Shown in pieces: positions 25,601 to 35,083 of a stretch of DNA of 64,000 nucleotides; positions within the stretch are counted from its first letter, which is position 1, and the number at the start of each line of letters is the position of its first letter. The notes under the pieces are model-generated. The model did no database searches. It saw nothing but the letters and a program-made list of their open reading frames with translations, and was not told the DNA's origin. The DNA comes from Marinobacter sp. C7. Lineage in GTDB: Bacteria; Pseudomonadota; Gammaproteobacteria; Pseudomonadales; Oleiphilaceae. The stretch is from assembly GCF_022343555.1 (NCBI RefSeq), contig NZ_JAKQZH010000002.1:124001-188000 (forward strand), written 5' to 3'. The position numbers and the translations under genes were made by a program.

Positions 25601-27286
25601 CTAAGCCAGCGCGCGCTTTGCCTGTCCCGGTCTCTGCCGTGCCTGCCACTGGTCATCCATCACCACAGGCGCGTCAGAAGGTTGCAGGGCGTCCTTGCCC
25701 CGGATCAGGTCGGCGGCCCGCTCGGCCACCATGATGGTGGGCGCGTTCAGGTTGCCGTTGGGTATGGTCGGGAAGATGGACGAGTCCACCACCCGCAGGT
25801 TGTTGATGCCGCGAACCCGTGTCTCCGGATCCACCACCGCCAGCTCATCGGTGCCCATCTTGCAGGAGCAGGATGGGTGATAGGCGCTTTCCACCGCCTG
25901 GCGCACGAAGGCATCGATCTCCTCGTCGCTCTGGACCTCGGCACCGGGCTGGATTTCCGCCCCCCGGTATTCGTCCATGGCCGGCTGGTTGATGATTTCC
26001 CGGGTCAGCCGCACGCAGTCGCGGAAGCCCTCGCGGTCGGCTTCGTGCTCCAGGTAATTGAAGCGGATACGCGGCGACTGTTTCGGATCGTCGGACTGCA
26101 CGTGCACGAAGCCACGACTTTTCGGTTTGTTGTGACCAATGTGCAGCTGGAAGCCATCGCCATCGAAGGCCTCCTTGCCGTCATAGCGCATGGCCGCCGG
26201 CAGGAAGTGGTATTGCAGGTCCGGCCACTCCACACCCGCTTTGGAACGGATAAAACCACAGGACTCGAAGTGGTTGGTGGCGCCCAGGCCGTCCTTGCGC
26301 AGGATCCAGCGCACGCCGATCTTCAGCTTGTTCCACCAGTCCAGCTTGCGGTTCAGGGAGACCGGCTGGTTGCAGCGGAACTGGAAGTAGAACTCCAGAT
26401 GGTCCTGCAGGTTCTCGCCGACGCCGGGCAGCTCGTGCTGCACCTCGATACCGGCCTGCTCCAGCACCTCACGCTTGCCGATGCCGGACAGCTGCAGCAA
26501 GTGGGGTGAACCGATGGAGCCGGCCGACAGGATCACCTCGGTCCCGGCATACACCTCATGGACCTTGCCGCCCTGCTCGTAACGCACGCCGGTGGCGGTT
26601 TTACCCTCCAGCAACACCTTGTGCACCAGGGCGTGGGTGACCACGGTCAGGTTATCCCGCTCCATGGCCGGGCGCAGGTAGGCGTTGGCCGTGGACCAGC
26701 GGCGACCATTCTTCACGGTCATGTGCATGGCGCCAAAACCTTCCTGCTGGGCCCCGTTGTAGTCGGCGGTTTCGAGGTAACCGGCATCGGAACCCGCCCG
26801 GATAAACGCCTTGTAAAGCGGGTTCTGCATGTTGTTGCCGTTGTTCACGCCCAGCGGCCCGGCGTCACCCCGGTAGTCGTCGCCACCGAAAGCCCAGCTT
26901 TCCGCCTTTTTGAAATAAGGCAGGACATTCTGGTAATTCCAGCCGTCGGCACCCTCGGACTGCCATTCGTCAAAATCCCGGGCGTGGCCCCGGACATAGA
27001 CCATACCGTTAATGGACGACGAGCCTCCCAGCACCTTGCCCCGGGGGCAATGCATGCGCCGGTTGTCCAGATACGGCTCCGGCTCGGTCTCGAACTGCCA
27101 GGCGTACTTCTTGGTGTTCATGGGAATGGACAGGGCCGTGGGCATCTGGATGAAGATGCTCTTGTCGCTGCCACCGGTTTCCAGCAGCAGGACCTTGCTC
27201 CGGCCATCCTCGGTGAGGCGGTTGGCCAGCACGCAACCAGCCGAACCCGCACCCACGATGATGTAGTCGTATCGGTTTTCTGTCAT
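25601..27286 (-). CDS. betA: Choline dehydrogenase
   Basis: A 561-residue GMC flavoprotein that oxidises choline to betaine aldehyde, typically at the inner membrane. It has the FAD fold [17 protein letters not shown] (residues 8-24), [23 protein letters not shown], the C-terminal catalytic block [13 protein letters not shown] and [24 protein letters not shown]. Length and motifs match BetA. It follows betB by 27 bp in the order betI-betB-betA. Confidence 0.97.
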   Translation of the reverse strand: MTENRYDYIIVGAGSAGCVLANRLTEDGRSKVLLLETGGSDKSIFIQMPTALSIPMNTKKYAWQFETEPEPYLDNRRMHCPRGKVLGGSSSINGMVYVRGHARDFDEWQSEGADGWNYQNVLPYFKKAESWAFGGDDYRGDAGPLGVNNGNNMQNPLYKAFIRAGSDAGYLETADYNGAQQEGFGAMHMTVKNGRRWSTANAYLRPAMERDNLTVVTHALVHKVLLEGKTATGVRYEQGGKVHEVYAGTEVILSAGSIGSPHLLQLSGIGKREVLEQAGIEVQHELPGVGENLQDHLEFYFQFRCNQPVSLNRKLDWWNKLKIGVRWILRKDGLGATNHFESCGFIRSKAGVEWPDLQYHFLPAAMRYDGKEAFDGDGFQLHIGHNKPKSRGFVHVQSDDPKQSPRIRFNYLEHEADREGFRDCVRLTREIINQPAMDEYRGAEIQPGAEVQSDEEIDAFVRQAVESAYHPSCSCKMGTDELAVVDPETRVRGINNLRVVDSSIFPTIPNGNLNAPTIMVAERAADLIRGKDALQPSDAPVVMDDQWQARQRPGQAKRALA

Positions 27287-27313
27287 ACGCGGTCTCCTCT
27301 GTGGCCTGCGGGA

Positions 27314-28783
27314 TCAGAACGGGGCGTCGAGATCTTCCATGCCCACATACACCGATTTGATCTGGGTGTAGTGAGCGATGGTCTCGCGCCCGTTCTCACG
27401 GCCGATGCCGGAAAGTTTGTAGCCGCCCACCGGCATTTCCGCCGGCGAGGCACCGTAACTGTTGATCCAGCAGATACCCGCCTGGATCCGGTGGATGACG
27501 CGGTGGGCCCGACGGATGTCGTTGGTGAACACACCGGCGGCCAGACCGGTCTCGGTGTTGTTGGCCCGGGCGATCACGTCGTCCTCGTCGGAGAAGGTCA
27601 GCACCGACATCACCGGCCCGAAGATCTCTTCCTTCACGATGGTCATGTCGTCGGTGCAGTCGGTGAAGATGGTGGGCTCCACGAAATAGCCGCCTTTGGA
27701 ATCGTCCGGCTCGAAGGCGCGGCCCCCATGACTCAGGGTGGCGCCCTCGGCGAGCCCCTTGGCGATGTAATCGAGCACCAGGTCCCGGTGCTTGGCCGAG
27801 ATCAGGGCACCGAAGTTGGTGTCCGGATTCATCGGGTCGCCCGGTTTGATGTTCTTGCGGGTCCGTTCCAGGAGCCGCTCCATGAAGCGCGGGTAAATGT
27901 CCTCGTGGACAAACACCCGGGTGCCATTGGTACAGATCTCGCCCTGGGTGTAGAAATTGCCAACCATGGCGGCGGAGATGGCGTTCTCCAGATCGGCGTC
28001 ATCGAAGATGATCAGCGGGGATTTACCGCCCAGCTCCATGGTCACGTCTTTCAGGGTGCTCGCCGCCGCGGACATGACCTTCTTGCCGGTCGCCACCTCA
28101 CCGGTAAACGATACCTTGGCAATGTCCGGGTGGTGAGTCAGCCACTGGCCGACTTCGGCCGCGCCCTGGACCACGTTGAACACGCCCGCCGGCACACCCG
28201 CTTCGACAAAGATTTCCGCCAGTTTGATGGCGCCGAGGGGTGTCTCCTCGGAGGGCTTGAAGATCATGGCGTTGCCGGTAGCCAGTGCCGGAGCCGACTT
28301 CCAGCAGGCAATCTGCAGCGGGTAGTTCCAGGCGCCAATACCGGCACAGATACCCAGCGGTTCACGCCGGGTGTAGTAGAAATCGCCACCCAGATCCTGC
28401 TGGTTGCCCTCAATGGACGGCGCCAGGCCGGCGAAAAACTCGATAGCGTCTGCACCGGTCACCACGTCCACGGCTTCCGCTTCCTGCCAGGGCTTGCCGG
28501 TATCCCGGACCTCGGCCGCGGCCAGCTCGTCATTGCGCTCGCGCAGCAGCGACACAGCCTTCAGAAGAATACGGCTGCGCTCGATGGCCGGCATGGCGGA
28601 CCACTGGGCGAATCCGGCCCGGGCGCTTTCCATGGCCGCCTGCTGGACGGAATCATCCGCAACCTCCACTTCGTAGATGATCTGCCCGGTGGCCGGGTTT
28701 ACCACCGGAAACCTCTCGCCGCTGGTGTTGGCCAGGAAACGACCGTGCACAAAGTTCTGAACCACAGGTACGTTGTTGGACAT
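27314..28783 (-). CDS. betB: Betaine aldehyde dehydrogenase
   Basis: A 489-residue NAD(P)-dependent aldehyde dehydrogenase that completes glycine betaine synthesis. Motifs: [45 protein letters not shown] (catalytic Glu), and [14 protein letters not shown] (catalytic Cys). Start ATG 28783 ([14 protein letters not shown]) lies 14 bp past the betI stop, with GAGG about 11 bases upstream inside the end of betI. Confidence 0.97.
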   Translation of the reverse strand: MSNNVPVVQNFVHGRFLANTSGERFPVVNPATGQIIYEVEVADDSVQQAAMESARAGFAQWSAMPAIERSRILLKAVSLLRERNDELAAAEVRDTGKPWQEAEAVDVVTGADAIEFFAGLAPSIEGNQQDLGGDFYYTRREPLGICAGIGAWNYPLQIACWKSAPALATGNAMIFKPSEETPLGAIKLAEIFVEAGVPAGVFNVVQGAAEVGQWLTHHPDIAKVSFTGEVATGKKVMSAAASTLKDVTMELGGKSPLIIFDDADLENAISAAMVGNFYTQGEICTNGTRVFVHEDIYPRFMERLLERTRKNIKPGDPMNPDTNFGALISAKHRDLVLDYIAKGLAEGATLSHGGRAFEPDDSKGGYFVEPTIFTDCTDDMTIVKEEIFGPVMSVLTFSDEDDVIARANNTETGLAAGVFTNDIRRAHRVIHRIQAGICWINSYGASPAEMPVGGYKLSGIGRENGRETIAHYTQIKSVYVGMEDLDAPF

Positions 28784-28797
28784 AGTGACCGGTAACC

Positions 28798-29406
28798 TCA
28801 ATTCGCTGAATTCGTTGCCCCGGACTTGGCCAGGGTGTCGTGAATAAACTGTTTGGTGAGCCGTTCGCCCGCCTCGAAGCTTTCCATCGGGTCCACACTC
28901 AAGGCACTTCGCAGCCAGAAGCCGTCAATCATCGCAGCGGTCTGCCGTGCCGCCTCCGTGGCCTGGGCCGCGGGCAGTACCCGGGCGAAGGAATAGCGCA
29001 GGTTGCTATACAGCCGGGCATTGTTGATCTGCTGCAGGCGCTTGAGTCCGGGCTCGTGCATTGAGCGGGCCCAGAAGCTGAGCCAGGTCTTGGCCGCCAG
29101 AGCGGAGCGCTGAAACTCGGAAAAATTGGCTTCCACGATGCAATCGAGCCGCTGTTCCGGAGAGCCGTCGGTGTTCGCCATGCGCTCACGCAACTCCTTG
29201 CCCAGCTGCTCTAGCAGGTAACGCAACGCCGCCTCGATCAGGCCCTGCTTACCCCCGAAGTAATGACTGATAATCCCCGAGGACATCCCCGCCCGCTTAC
29301 TGATGCTGACGATGGTGGTGTTCTGCATGCCCAGCTCGGCAATGGACTCCATGGTGGCGTCGATGAGCTGCTGCCTTCGGGTGTCTTTCATTCCAACTTT
29401 TGGCAT
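28798..29406 (-). CDS. betI: HTH-type repressor BetI
   Basis: A 202-residue TetR-family repressor. The N-terminal helix-turn-helix is [47 protein letters not shown], and the C-terminal part ([31 protein letters not shown]) is the BetI ligand domain. It represses the bet operon until choline is present. It is first in the operon and a perfect palindrome lies 67 bp before its start. Confidence 0.96.
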   Translation of the reverse strand: MPKVGMKDTRRQQLIDATMESIAELGMQNTTIVSISKRAGMSSGIISHYFGGKQGLIEAALRYLLEQLGKELRERMANTDGSPEQRLDCIVEANFSEFQRSALAAKTWLSFWARSMHEPGLKRLQQINNARLYSNLRYSFARVLPAAQATEAARQTAAMIDGFWLRSALSVDPMESFEAGERLTKQFIHDTLAKSGATNSAN

Positions 29407-29472
29407 GGCGGTTCCGTGTGTTCCCGATGATTTCCGTGTCGAAAACAGGCGGTGATTTCGGCCTGTTTTTTA

Positions 29473-29492
29473 TTAATTGAACGTTCAATTAA
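29473..29492. promoter_or_regulatory. BetI operator palindrome
   Basis: TTAATTGAACGTTCAATTAA is a perfect 20-bp palindrome upstream of betI, of the TetR type (ATTGAACGTTCAAT core as in known BetI boxes). A 9-bp hairpin (29442-29450 with 29461-29469) lies between it and the gene. Confidence 0.85.
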
Positions 29493-29587
29493 AATAAAGG
29501 CTACAGAAAAGGCGACAGGGTTTCAACTTTGGACAAAAAACAGGCAGACGGGAGAAAGCCATCAGCCACGGTGCGCCATGGCCAACT

Positions 29588-30697
29588 TCAATTTCCGGTC
29601 GAATCGTCCGTAAAGGCACCGAGGTGGAACGCGATCGCCTCTTCCACCTCCGCCATTCCGCAAATTCTGGGCTGCGGGATATCGCCACCGGCCAGAACAT
29701 CCAGCACCGAACGGACACCACGGGAGAGAGACTCGGTGTTGTAGCCACCCTCGAGCACGAAGGCCAGCCGGCCCTCACACAATCGCTCCGCCAGGGACTG
29801 CACGATGCTGGTCATGGCCGCGAAACCCTCGTAGGTAACATTCAGGGCCAGGTCGTACCAGTGAGCATCAAAGCCGGCCGACACCAGAATCAGATCGGGT
29901 TTGAAGTATTCCGCAGCGGGAATCAGGATGTCCTGCATTGCCCGCAGGTAGGCAGGATCACCGGCGCCACCCGGCATAGGGATGTTCACGGTGGTCCCCT
30001 CCCCGAGCCCGGCGCCCACTTCCTGCAAACCGCCACTGCCGGGATAGAACGGTGCAGCACGGTGGATATCAACGAACATGACATCCGGATCAGCCCAGAA
30101 AATGTCCTGGGTGCCATTGCCGTGATGGGCATCCCAATCGAGGATCAGGACCCGCTCGCAACCGAGTTGGGCCTGGGCATGGGCTGCCGCCACGGCCACG
30201 TTGTTGAACAGGCAGAACCCCCGGGCACGCACCGGCTCGGCATGGTGGCCCGGCGGTCGCACCAGGGCGAAGGCACTGTCAGTATTCCCTGCAACCACCG
30301 CCTCGACCGCAGCAATGGCCGTGCCGGCGGCCACCTCGGCTGCCTCGACACTGCCGGGGGACACCGCGGTGGTATCGACATCCAGCCAGGCGTTCTTGTT
30401 TCGGAGGGAGAACACCTCATCGAGGTACGAGGTGGTGTGTACACGGGCCAATTGCTCCCGTGTTGCCGGCTGCCCGGTGGCGAACCGGACGCCCTCGACC
30501 GGTTCACGCTCGAGCAGGTCAACGATGGCCCGGATCCGACCGGGGTGCTCAGGGTATTTCCATTGCACTGCCAGACCGGACAGGATGGCCCGGACACGTT
30601 TATCCAGCCGGCCGGGAAGAAACGCCGCATTCACATCCGGGGCGTGATTGAGTACCCGTTCATCGTAAAAGACGGTGACATCCTTTCGCCTGGCCAC
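29588..30697 (-). CDS. Histone-deacetylase-like amidohydrolase (class II type)
   Basis: A 369-residue zinc deacylase of the arginase/deacetylase fold. Catalytic blocks: EHPGRIRAIVDLL, RPPGHHAEPVRARGFCLFNNVA, DWDAHHGNGTQDIF, SAGFDAHWYD and LEGGYN. It resembles bacterial HDAH/class-II deacylases rather than the acetylpolyamine enzyme at 18175, and lacks that enzyme's gate loop. Substrate unknown, perhaps short-chain acyl amides or thioesters. GGGAGG with 5-base spacing selects GTG 30697 over a GTG two codons upstream. It stands between the bet operon and the ECF cluster and seems to belong to neither. Confidence 0.88.
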   Translation of the reverse strand: MARRKDVTVFYDERVLNHAPDVNAAFLPGRLDKRVRAILSGLAVQWKYPEHPGRIRAIVDLLEREPVEGVRFATGQPATREQLARVHTTSYLDEVFSLRNKNAWLDVDTTAVSPGSVEAAEVAAGTAIAAVEAVVAGNTDSAFALVRPPGHHAEPVRARGFCLFNNVAVAAAHAQAQLGCERVLILDWDAHHGNGTQDIFWADPDVMFVDIHRAAPFYPGSGGLQEVGAGLGEGTTVNIPMPGGAGDPAYLRAMQDILIPAAEYFKPDLILVSAGFDAHWYDLALNVTYEGFAAMTSIVQSLAERLCEGRLAFVLEGGYNTESLSRGVRSVLDVLAGGDIPQPRICGMAEVEEAIAFHLGAFTDDSTGN

Positions 30698-30802
30698 CGG
30701 CACCTCCCTGAAGTCCTACGCCCGACATGGAGGCCCACCCGGAGCCTCCAGTAACAGCATAGTATCAATCGGGCGGTCCGTGGGTCTCAGAGCCCATCAG
30801 CA

Positions 30803-31534
30803 TCAGGGCCCGGCGTCAGTCCAGCGCCCCATCAGTGCCCGTTCTTCCTGTCGACCCAGTGGAGGACCGGCCATCAACCGATCCAGCGTGCTATCGAGCA
30901 CGCTGCCACCGCTGGCAGTCTGATAGGAGTCCGGCGCAGCACCGGCCTCGACATCGACTTTCGCCACCTGTTCCCAGTCGCCGGCACCGGTACGGCAGGC
31001 AATCTGTTCCGAGGCATGGTCAGGCCGCTGCACAAGGTACTGCCGACACCAGTCACCCGCCTGGTTCCGGAAGGTCAGTCTCGGCGTCACGATGGTGGCA
31101 TCATCAATGGCATGGGGCTCACCGCTGGGACGGGTTTCCAGAGACTGTGCCACTGCCGGCCAGCCGGCCTCTTCGCCGGACCCCGGCACGGCCAGCCATT
31201 GTGCGAGGGCGAACCCTGCTATCACGGCCGCGGCGACGGCCTTGCCTGTGTGCTCACGCACCCGGCGCCACCAGGGGAAGGCAATGACGTTGTCGGGCTC
31301 GCCGCCTGCGCCGGCGGGCGGCGCATCCGCCAGCAGACGGGTAACCGCCTCCGGCATCGGCCGGTCATCAATCGCGCCATAGTGGGTCTGGAGTTCGGCG
31401 TCGACCGAGGCCAGCTCCGCCAGGCGATCGGCCAGTGCCGGGTCGGCGGCCAGCTGGTCACGCACCGCCTGCATGCCCGCCTCGGGCAGTTCTTGATCCA
31501 GGAAGGCAGACAGGGTCTCGTCGGTTATGTTCAT
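30803..31534 (-). CDS. Membrane anti-sigma factor of the ECF cluster
   Basis: A 243-residue single-pass protein: a cytoplasmic anti-sigma domain (ITDETLSAFLDQELPEAGMQAV...LAADPALADRLAEL, residues 3-45) without the zinc-binding His/Cys motif, a membrane helix at about 99-116, and a periplasmic part with two Cys (163 and 180) that could form a disulfide. Its start overlaps the sigma stop by four bases, so translation is coupled. It should hold the sigma factor at the inner membrane until an envelope signal releases it. Confidence 0.85.
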   Translation of the reverse strand: MNITDETLSAFLDQELPEAGMQAVRDQLAADPALADRLAELASVDAELQTHYGAIDDRPMPEAVTRLLADAPPAGAGGEPDNVIAFPWWRRVREHTGKAVAAAVIAGFALAQWLAVPGSGEEAGWPAVAQSLETRPSGEPHAIDDATIVTPRLTFRNQAGDWCRQYLVQRPDHASEQIACRTGAGDWEQVAKVDVEAGAAPDSYQTASGGSVLDSTLDRLMAGPPLGRQEERALMGRWTDAGP

Positions 31535-32022
31535 GGTCCGGTCCTCATGGTTGCAGGCGCCAACGCCTCGCTCAGTGCCGCCCTCGCCCGGGCCAGCCGG
31601 CTCATTACCGTACCCTTGCGCACCGAGAGGATCTCCGCAACGGCCTGGTAGGAGAAACCCTGGATGGCCACCAGGGAAATGATCTGGCGCTGATCCTCCG
31701 GCAGCTTTGCCATGGCTTCATCTACCCGATTCCACTCGATCTCGCGGGCTGTCTGGTGCTCACCATCGACAACCTGGCCTTCGGAGAGCTCCGGCTGTTC
31801 TGTTGCCTCCCGGCGAACCTTCCGGGCCCGGCACTCGTCTATCCAGACATTCCGACAGACCCGGAACGCCCACTTGGTGAGGTCCGCATCCTCCGGCATG
31901 TCCCGGGCCAGCAACCGTTCCACCGTATTCTGGAGCAGATCGTCGGCATCGGGCATGGAGCCGGTAAGCGAGTAGGCAAAGCGTCTGAGCCTGGGCAAAA
32001 GTTCGGTGATTTCCTGTTGCAT
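31531..32022 (-). CDS. ECF-family RNA polymerase sigma factor
   Basis: A 163-residue sigma-70 family protein with region 2 (LRRFAYSLTGSMPDADDLLQNTVERLL...KWAFRVCRNVWIDECR) and region 4 (LPEDQRQIISLVAIQGFSYQAVAEILSVRKGTVMSRLARARAAL). It overlaps the anti-sigma gene by four bases. The gene has an upstream GGAAT-N16-CGTTGTA element that is also present before the divergent S8 protease gene, so it likely activates itself. AAGAG 5 bases before ATG 32022 is the ribosome site. Confidence 0.93.
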   Translation of the reverse strand: MQQEITELLPRLRRFAYSLTGSMPDADDLLQNTVERLLARDMPEDADLTKWAFRVCRNVWIDECRARKVRREATEQPELSEGQVVDGEHQTAREIEWNRVDEAMAKLPEDQRQIISLVAIQGFSYQAVAEILSVRKGTVMSRLARARAALSEALAPATMRTGP

Positions 32023-32050
32023 AGCGCTCTTTGCTGATACGTGTTACCAG

Positions 32051-32078
32051 TACAACGGGCCAGAAACCGTTTTATTCC
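32051..32078 (-). promoter_or_regulatory. ECF-type promoter of the sigma/anti-sigma operon
   Basis: On the minus strand: GGAAT at 32078-32074, 16 bases, CGTTGTA at 32057-32051. It is 29 bp before the sigma start, and the same spacing and boxes occur at two other promoters in this cluster. Confidence 0.7.
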
Positions 32079-32088
32079 ATCAAAGAAC

Positions 32089-32116
32089 GGAATTTTTTCC
32101 CGACCCGGTCGTTATA
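32089..32116 (+). promoter_or_regulatory. ECF-type promoter of the S8 protease gene
   Basis: GGAAT at 32089-32093, 16 bases, CGTTATA at 32110-32116. Transcription should begin near 32122-32125, past an in-frame ATG at 32121, which supports ATG 32151 as the protease start. Confidence 0.7.
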
Positions 32117-32150
32117 TCGAATGAAACACTTCCGAATCTGGACAGACACG

Positions 32151-33482
32151 ATGAAGCACTTCCGAAAGATCCATTGGCTCCCCGCGCTCGCCCTGGCCTC
32201 GCTCGCCACCCCGGTGCTGGCGCTGGGTACCGGCAGTGTGCTGGACGGGGCGGCCGGGCCCGTAACCCGACAGGTCGAGCAGAGCGCAGAACGCCTCGTG
32301 GAACGCAGGCTGTCGCGGCAGGTCGAGGACCGGGTGGAAGCCGCGCCTGACACCCTGCGGAACCCGCTTGAAAGCCTGCCGCCAGAGCTTCCCGTTCTGA
32401 CGGAACAGGGCGAAGTGGCGTTCACCGATGTTGCCGTCGAAGATGGCTGGCGCGCGGTGGAGCGCCAGTGGCTGTTCACCGGTACCGACGAGGAAATCGC
32501 CCGGCTCGACCGAGCCGGCATTACGCTGCTCAAGCGCCAGGAGCTGACGGGAGTAGGCCTGAATCTCGTCCGCTTCCGGGTATCACCGGAGCTGGACTCC
32601 CGGGAAGCCTTGCGGGCAGTCCTGCCGGAACTTGCGGACCGGCTGGACCGAAACCACATCTATAGCCCGCAGGCCGACGGGCCGTCGGAGCCGCAGGCGC
32701 AGGCACCTCATTGGCAAACCCTGTGCTCCGCCCCGGTCCGGGTCGGCATGGTGGATACCTCGATTGCCACCGACCATCCGGCATTCCGGCAGGCGCGCGT
32801 GGTGCAATCCCGTTTTCTGGAGGTTGACGGAAACAGGGGCCAGCTTTCGGCGCCACGTGCCCACGGGACTGCCGTCGCGAGCCTGATGGTGGGCGACTAC
32901 AGGGGCGAGTCGCCGGCCCGCCTGCCCGGCGCCACTCTGTTCAATGCGTCCGTGTTCTTTGACCGGAACCGGGATCTGTCCGGAGCCAGCCTGGGCCACC
33001 TTCTGGAAGGCCTGAACTGGCTGTCAAAGCAGGATATTTCTGTTCTGAACATCAGCCTGACCGGGCCGGATAACCGGGTACTGGCGACCGTTATCCGCAA
33101 CCTGCTGGATCGAGGCATTGTGCTGGTGGCGGCAGTGGGCAACCAGGGACCGGCAGCACCGCCGCTGTATCCGGCAGCCTATCCCGGGGTCATCGGTGTT
33201 ACCGCGGTGGACGACTCGAATGAGCTCTATCGGTGGGCCAATCGTGGCGAGCAGGTGATGTTTGCGGCCCGGGGGGTATCGGTTCCGGTCGCCGCTCCGG
33301 AGGGCGGACGGGTATCTGACAGCGGCACCTCCCTGGCAGCACCGGTGGTCACGGCGGCCCTGGCCTGCCGGCTCCGTGAGGCTTCTGCCGAGCAGGCAAT
33401 CGAGGCACTTATCGGGACAGCCCGGGATCTGGGCGAACCTGGCCGTGACCGGAGTTTCGGCCACGGCCTGCTGGATTACTGA
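32151..33482 (+). CDS. Secreted S8 (subtilisin-like) serine protease
   Basis: A 443-residue exported protease. The signal peptide is residues 1-24 (PVLA cleavage), then a propeptide-like region to about 190, then the subtilase domain with Asp202 (VGMVDTSIATDHPAF), His238 (PRAHGTAVASLM), oxyanion Asn331 (AAVGNQGP) and Ser394 (SGTSLAAPVV). All three catalytic residues are present. The sequence ATGAA(A/G)CACTTCCGAA occurs at 32121 and again at 32151, a short duplication; the promoter position favours 32151. It is divergent from the ECF sigma gene with a matching promoter and converges on an outer-membrane barrel gene. It may process an envelope or surface target, possibly the anti-sigma domain; this is inference. 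Confidence 0.9.
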   Translation: MKHFRKIHWLPALALASLATPVLALGTGSVLDGAAGPVTRQVEQSAERLVERRLSRQVEDRVEAAPDTLRNPLESLPPELPVLTEQGEVAFTDVAVEDGWRAVERQWLFTGTDEEIARLDRAGITLLKRQELTGVGLNLVRFRVSPELDSREALRAVLPELADRLDRNHIYSPQADGPSEPQAQAPHWQTLCSAPVRVGMVDTSIATDHPAFRQARVVQSRFLEVDGNRGQLSAPRAHGTAVASLMVGDYRGESPARLPGATLFNASVFFDRNRDLSGASLGHLLEGLNWLSKQDISVLNISLTGPDNRVLATVIRNLLDRGIVLVAAVGNQGPAAPPLYPAAYPGVIGVTAVDDSNELYRWANRGEQVMFAARGVSVPVAAPEGGRVSDSGTSLAAPVVTAALACRLREASAEQAIEALIGTARDLGEPGRDRSFGHGLLDY

Positions 33483-33492
33483 GCTTTCCCGG

Positions 33493-34461
33493 TCAGAAAC
33501 CGGCCCGCAGGGTGACGCCGGCTACGGTCTTGTCATAGTCGGCCGAGTCCACGTTGGAGGTATAGTTACCGTAGGAAATGCTCGGCTCAACACTGACCAC
33601 CTCGGTCAGGCCGATGCGCCAACCCGCTTCCAGGATCCGGGCCTGATCCACGCGCTGGCTGGAACTGCGCTCGGTAAGGTCACCAGTGAGCGGATCGGTC
33701 AGCAACGGATCGCTGCTGGTGATGGTCACCGCCTCGTATTCCCGGTCCTCGAAGCGCCAGCCCAGGCGGAACCGGTTGTCCTTACCGGCCAACGTGAACT
33801 TGTGCACCAGGCTGACGCGGACCCGGATCAGGCGGTTGTCATAGGCATCGGCGTTGGCGTCCTCGCGGTCGCCGTCCAAACCAAGCAGTAAATGGCTTCG
33901 CGCCTCGTTGAAAAAGAAAAACGAGTCCAGGCTGGCGCCTTTGATGTCCGAGTCCCGGGCGCTGCTGTCCTCGAAGTCCTTGGATTTGTCCTGCAGGCTC
34001 GCCAGCAGGTAGACATCGTCACCCACCAGACGACCGAGATAGACACTCGCCCGCTGATAATCCAGGAAAGGGTCGGACCCCAGTGTGGCATGGGAGAAAT
34101 GGTAGCTCGCCCCGACAGTGACCGGATCGAAGTCGTAACTGATGTCGGCAGACGCCAGGTGGATATCCTGATCAAACCGGTCAAAAGTCTGGTACCGGCG
34201 ACCGGACACCGAATAACCCAGGGTGACATTCAGTCGTTCTGCCGGCTTGAGGATGCCTTCCAGGCCGGCATCGAACACCCAGGCCTCGTCACTCTCGCCG
34301 GAAGAGGCATTCAGTTCGTCCACGGTCAGATTGCTGTCGTGCTCATAGCCGCCTTCCAGATGGCCGTTCAGTTCAGCCTTGTCCGCCGCCTCGACCACCA
34401 GTACCGGAGACATCAGTCCCAGTGCCAGGGACAGGGTGGAGATTCGCTGTATCAAACGCAT
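33493..34461 (-). CDS. Outer-membrane beta-barrel protein
   Basis: A 322-residue protein with a signal peptide (cleavage near VEAA, residue 25) and alternating strands throughout, ending RAGF, a C-terminal aromatic BAM signal. GHLEGGYEHDSNLTVDELN near the N-terminus resembles the start of the barrel in DUF560/Slam-type proteins (GGYDSN pattern), but there is no TPR domain. Function unknown. A strong terminator separates it from the Ala-rich gene upstream, so it is probably expressed on its own or by partial read-through. GGAG lies before ATG 34461. It belongs by position to the ECF/S8 cluster. Confidence 0.82.
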   Translation of the reverse strand: MRLIQRISTLSLALGLMSPVLVVEAADKAELNGHLEGGYEHDSNLTVDELNASSGESDEAWVFDAGLEGILKPAERLNVTLGYSVSGRRYQTFDRFDQDIHLASADISYDFDPVTVGASYHFSHATLGSDPFLDYQRASVYLGRLVGDDVYLLASLQDKSKDFEDSSARDSDIKGASLDSFFFFNEARSHLLLGLDGDREDANADAYDNRLIRVRVSLVHKFTLAGKDNRFRLGWRFEDREYEAVTITSSDPLLTDPLTGDLTERSSSQRVDQARILEAGWRIGLTEVVSVEPSISYGNYTSNVDSADYDKTVAGVTLRAGF

Positions 34462-34480
34462 ATCGGCTCCTCTCTGTCAG

Positions 34481-34509
34481 AAAAAAGCCGGGCCTGAAAC
34501 GGCCCGGCT
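34481..34509 (-). terminator. Terminator after the Ala-rich exported protein gene
   Basis: On the minus strand: AGCCGGGCC, a 6-base loop, GGCCCGGCT, then a T run (34486-34481). Confidence 0.92.
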
Positions 34510-34526
34510 GCTCTCGGATCACGCCT

Positions 34527-35039
34527 TTACAACAGGCCGCCGCCAGCGGAACCCTGCACCGTACCTTTCACGGTGTTACGGACTTCGCTTTTGACGCTAT
34601 CGGAGACTGACGTGCCGATCTGCTGATTGGTTTCAGCCTGGATTTCGGCATTTCGGGCCTTATTCATGCGTTCGCCGGCGGCTTCACGCTGCTCGGCGGC
34701 GGTGTCGGTTGCCGCATCCGCCGTAGCATTGGCGGTGCCACGAACCTTCTGGCCCGTCTCGACACCGGCACGGACGGCGGTATTGGCCTTCTGGCGGGCC
34801 TCATTGCTGGTGGTCCGGCCCTGCTCGGATGCCTCATCGCGAACCGCCTGGCCGTCCACATTGCCCTCGGCAGAAGCCGAGCCACTGCCCTGGGCAGACA
34901 CACCACTCCGGGTGTTGGCTTCCGCCTTCATGCTGGTTTCTGCCTGAACATTGGCATTGGCCGCACCAGAACCTTCAGCAGCCAGGGCGCCGGTGGAAAG
35001 GATGGAACAGATTGCGAGAGTCAGTACATGCTTTTTCAT
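34527..35039 (-). CDS. Ala/Gly/Ser-rich exported protein, LEA-like
   Basis: A 170-residue protein with a clear signal peptide (MKKHVLTLAICSILSTGALA, residues 1-20). The mature part is strongly hydrophilic, rich in Ala, Gly, Ser, Thr, Asn, Gln and Glu with no Cys, Trp or Tyr: GSGAANANVQAETSMKAEA, ANATADAATDTAAEQREAAG. It looks disordered or helical only on binding, like LEA or envelope-stress proteins. AGGAGG 8 bases before ATG 35039 is near ideal. An ECF-type promoter identical in form to those of the sigma and protease genes lies 45-72 bp upstream. It may be a substrate or partner of the S8 protease. Confidence 0.8.
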   Translation of the reverse strand: MKKHVLTLAICSILSTGALAAEGSGAANANVQAETSMKAEANTRSGVSAQGSGSASAEGNVDGQAVRDEASEQGRTTSNEARQKANTAVRAGVETGQKVRGTANATADAATDTAAEQREAAGERMNKARNAEIQAETNQQIGTSVSDSVKSEVRNTVKGTVQGSAGGGLL

Positions 35040-35083
35040 GGTCACGTCCTCCTGTTTTGCCCTTTTCGGGTTGCTTTCACCAG

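Noticed and set aside
26558..28795. 745-codon open frame on the plus strand over betA and betB
   Set aside because: Antisense of two well-conserved enzymes; no ribosome site or domain.
29442..29469. AAAACAGGC/GCCTGTTTT hairpin followed by T-rich sequence
   Set aside because: It looks like a plus-strand terminator, but no plus-strand gene ends there. It lies in the betI leader and the case for an attenuator is too weak to list.
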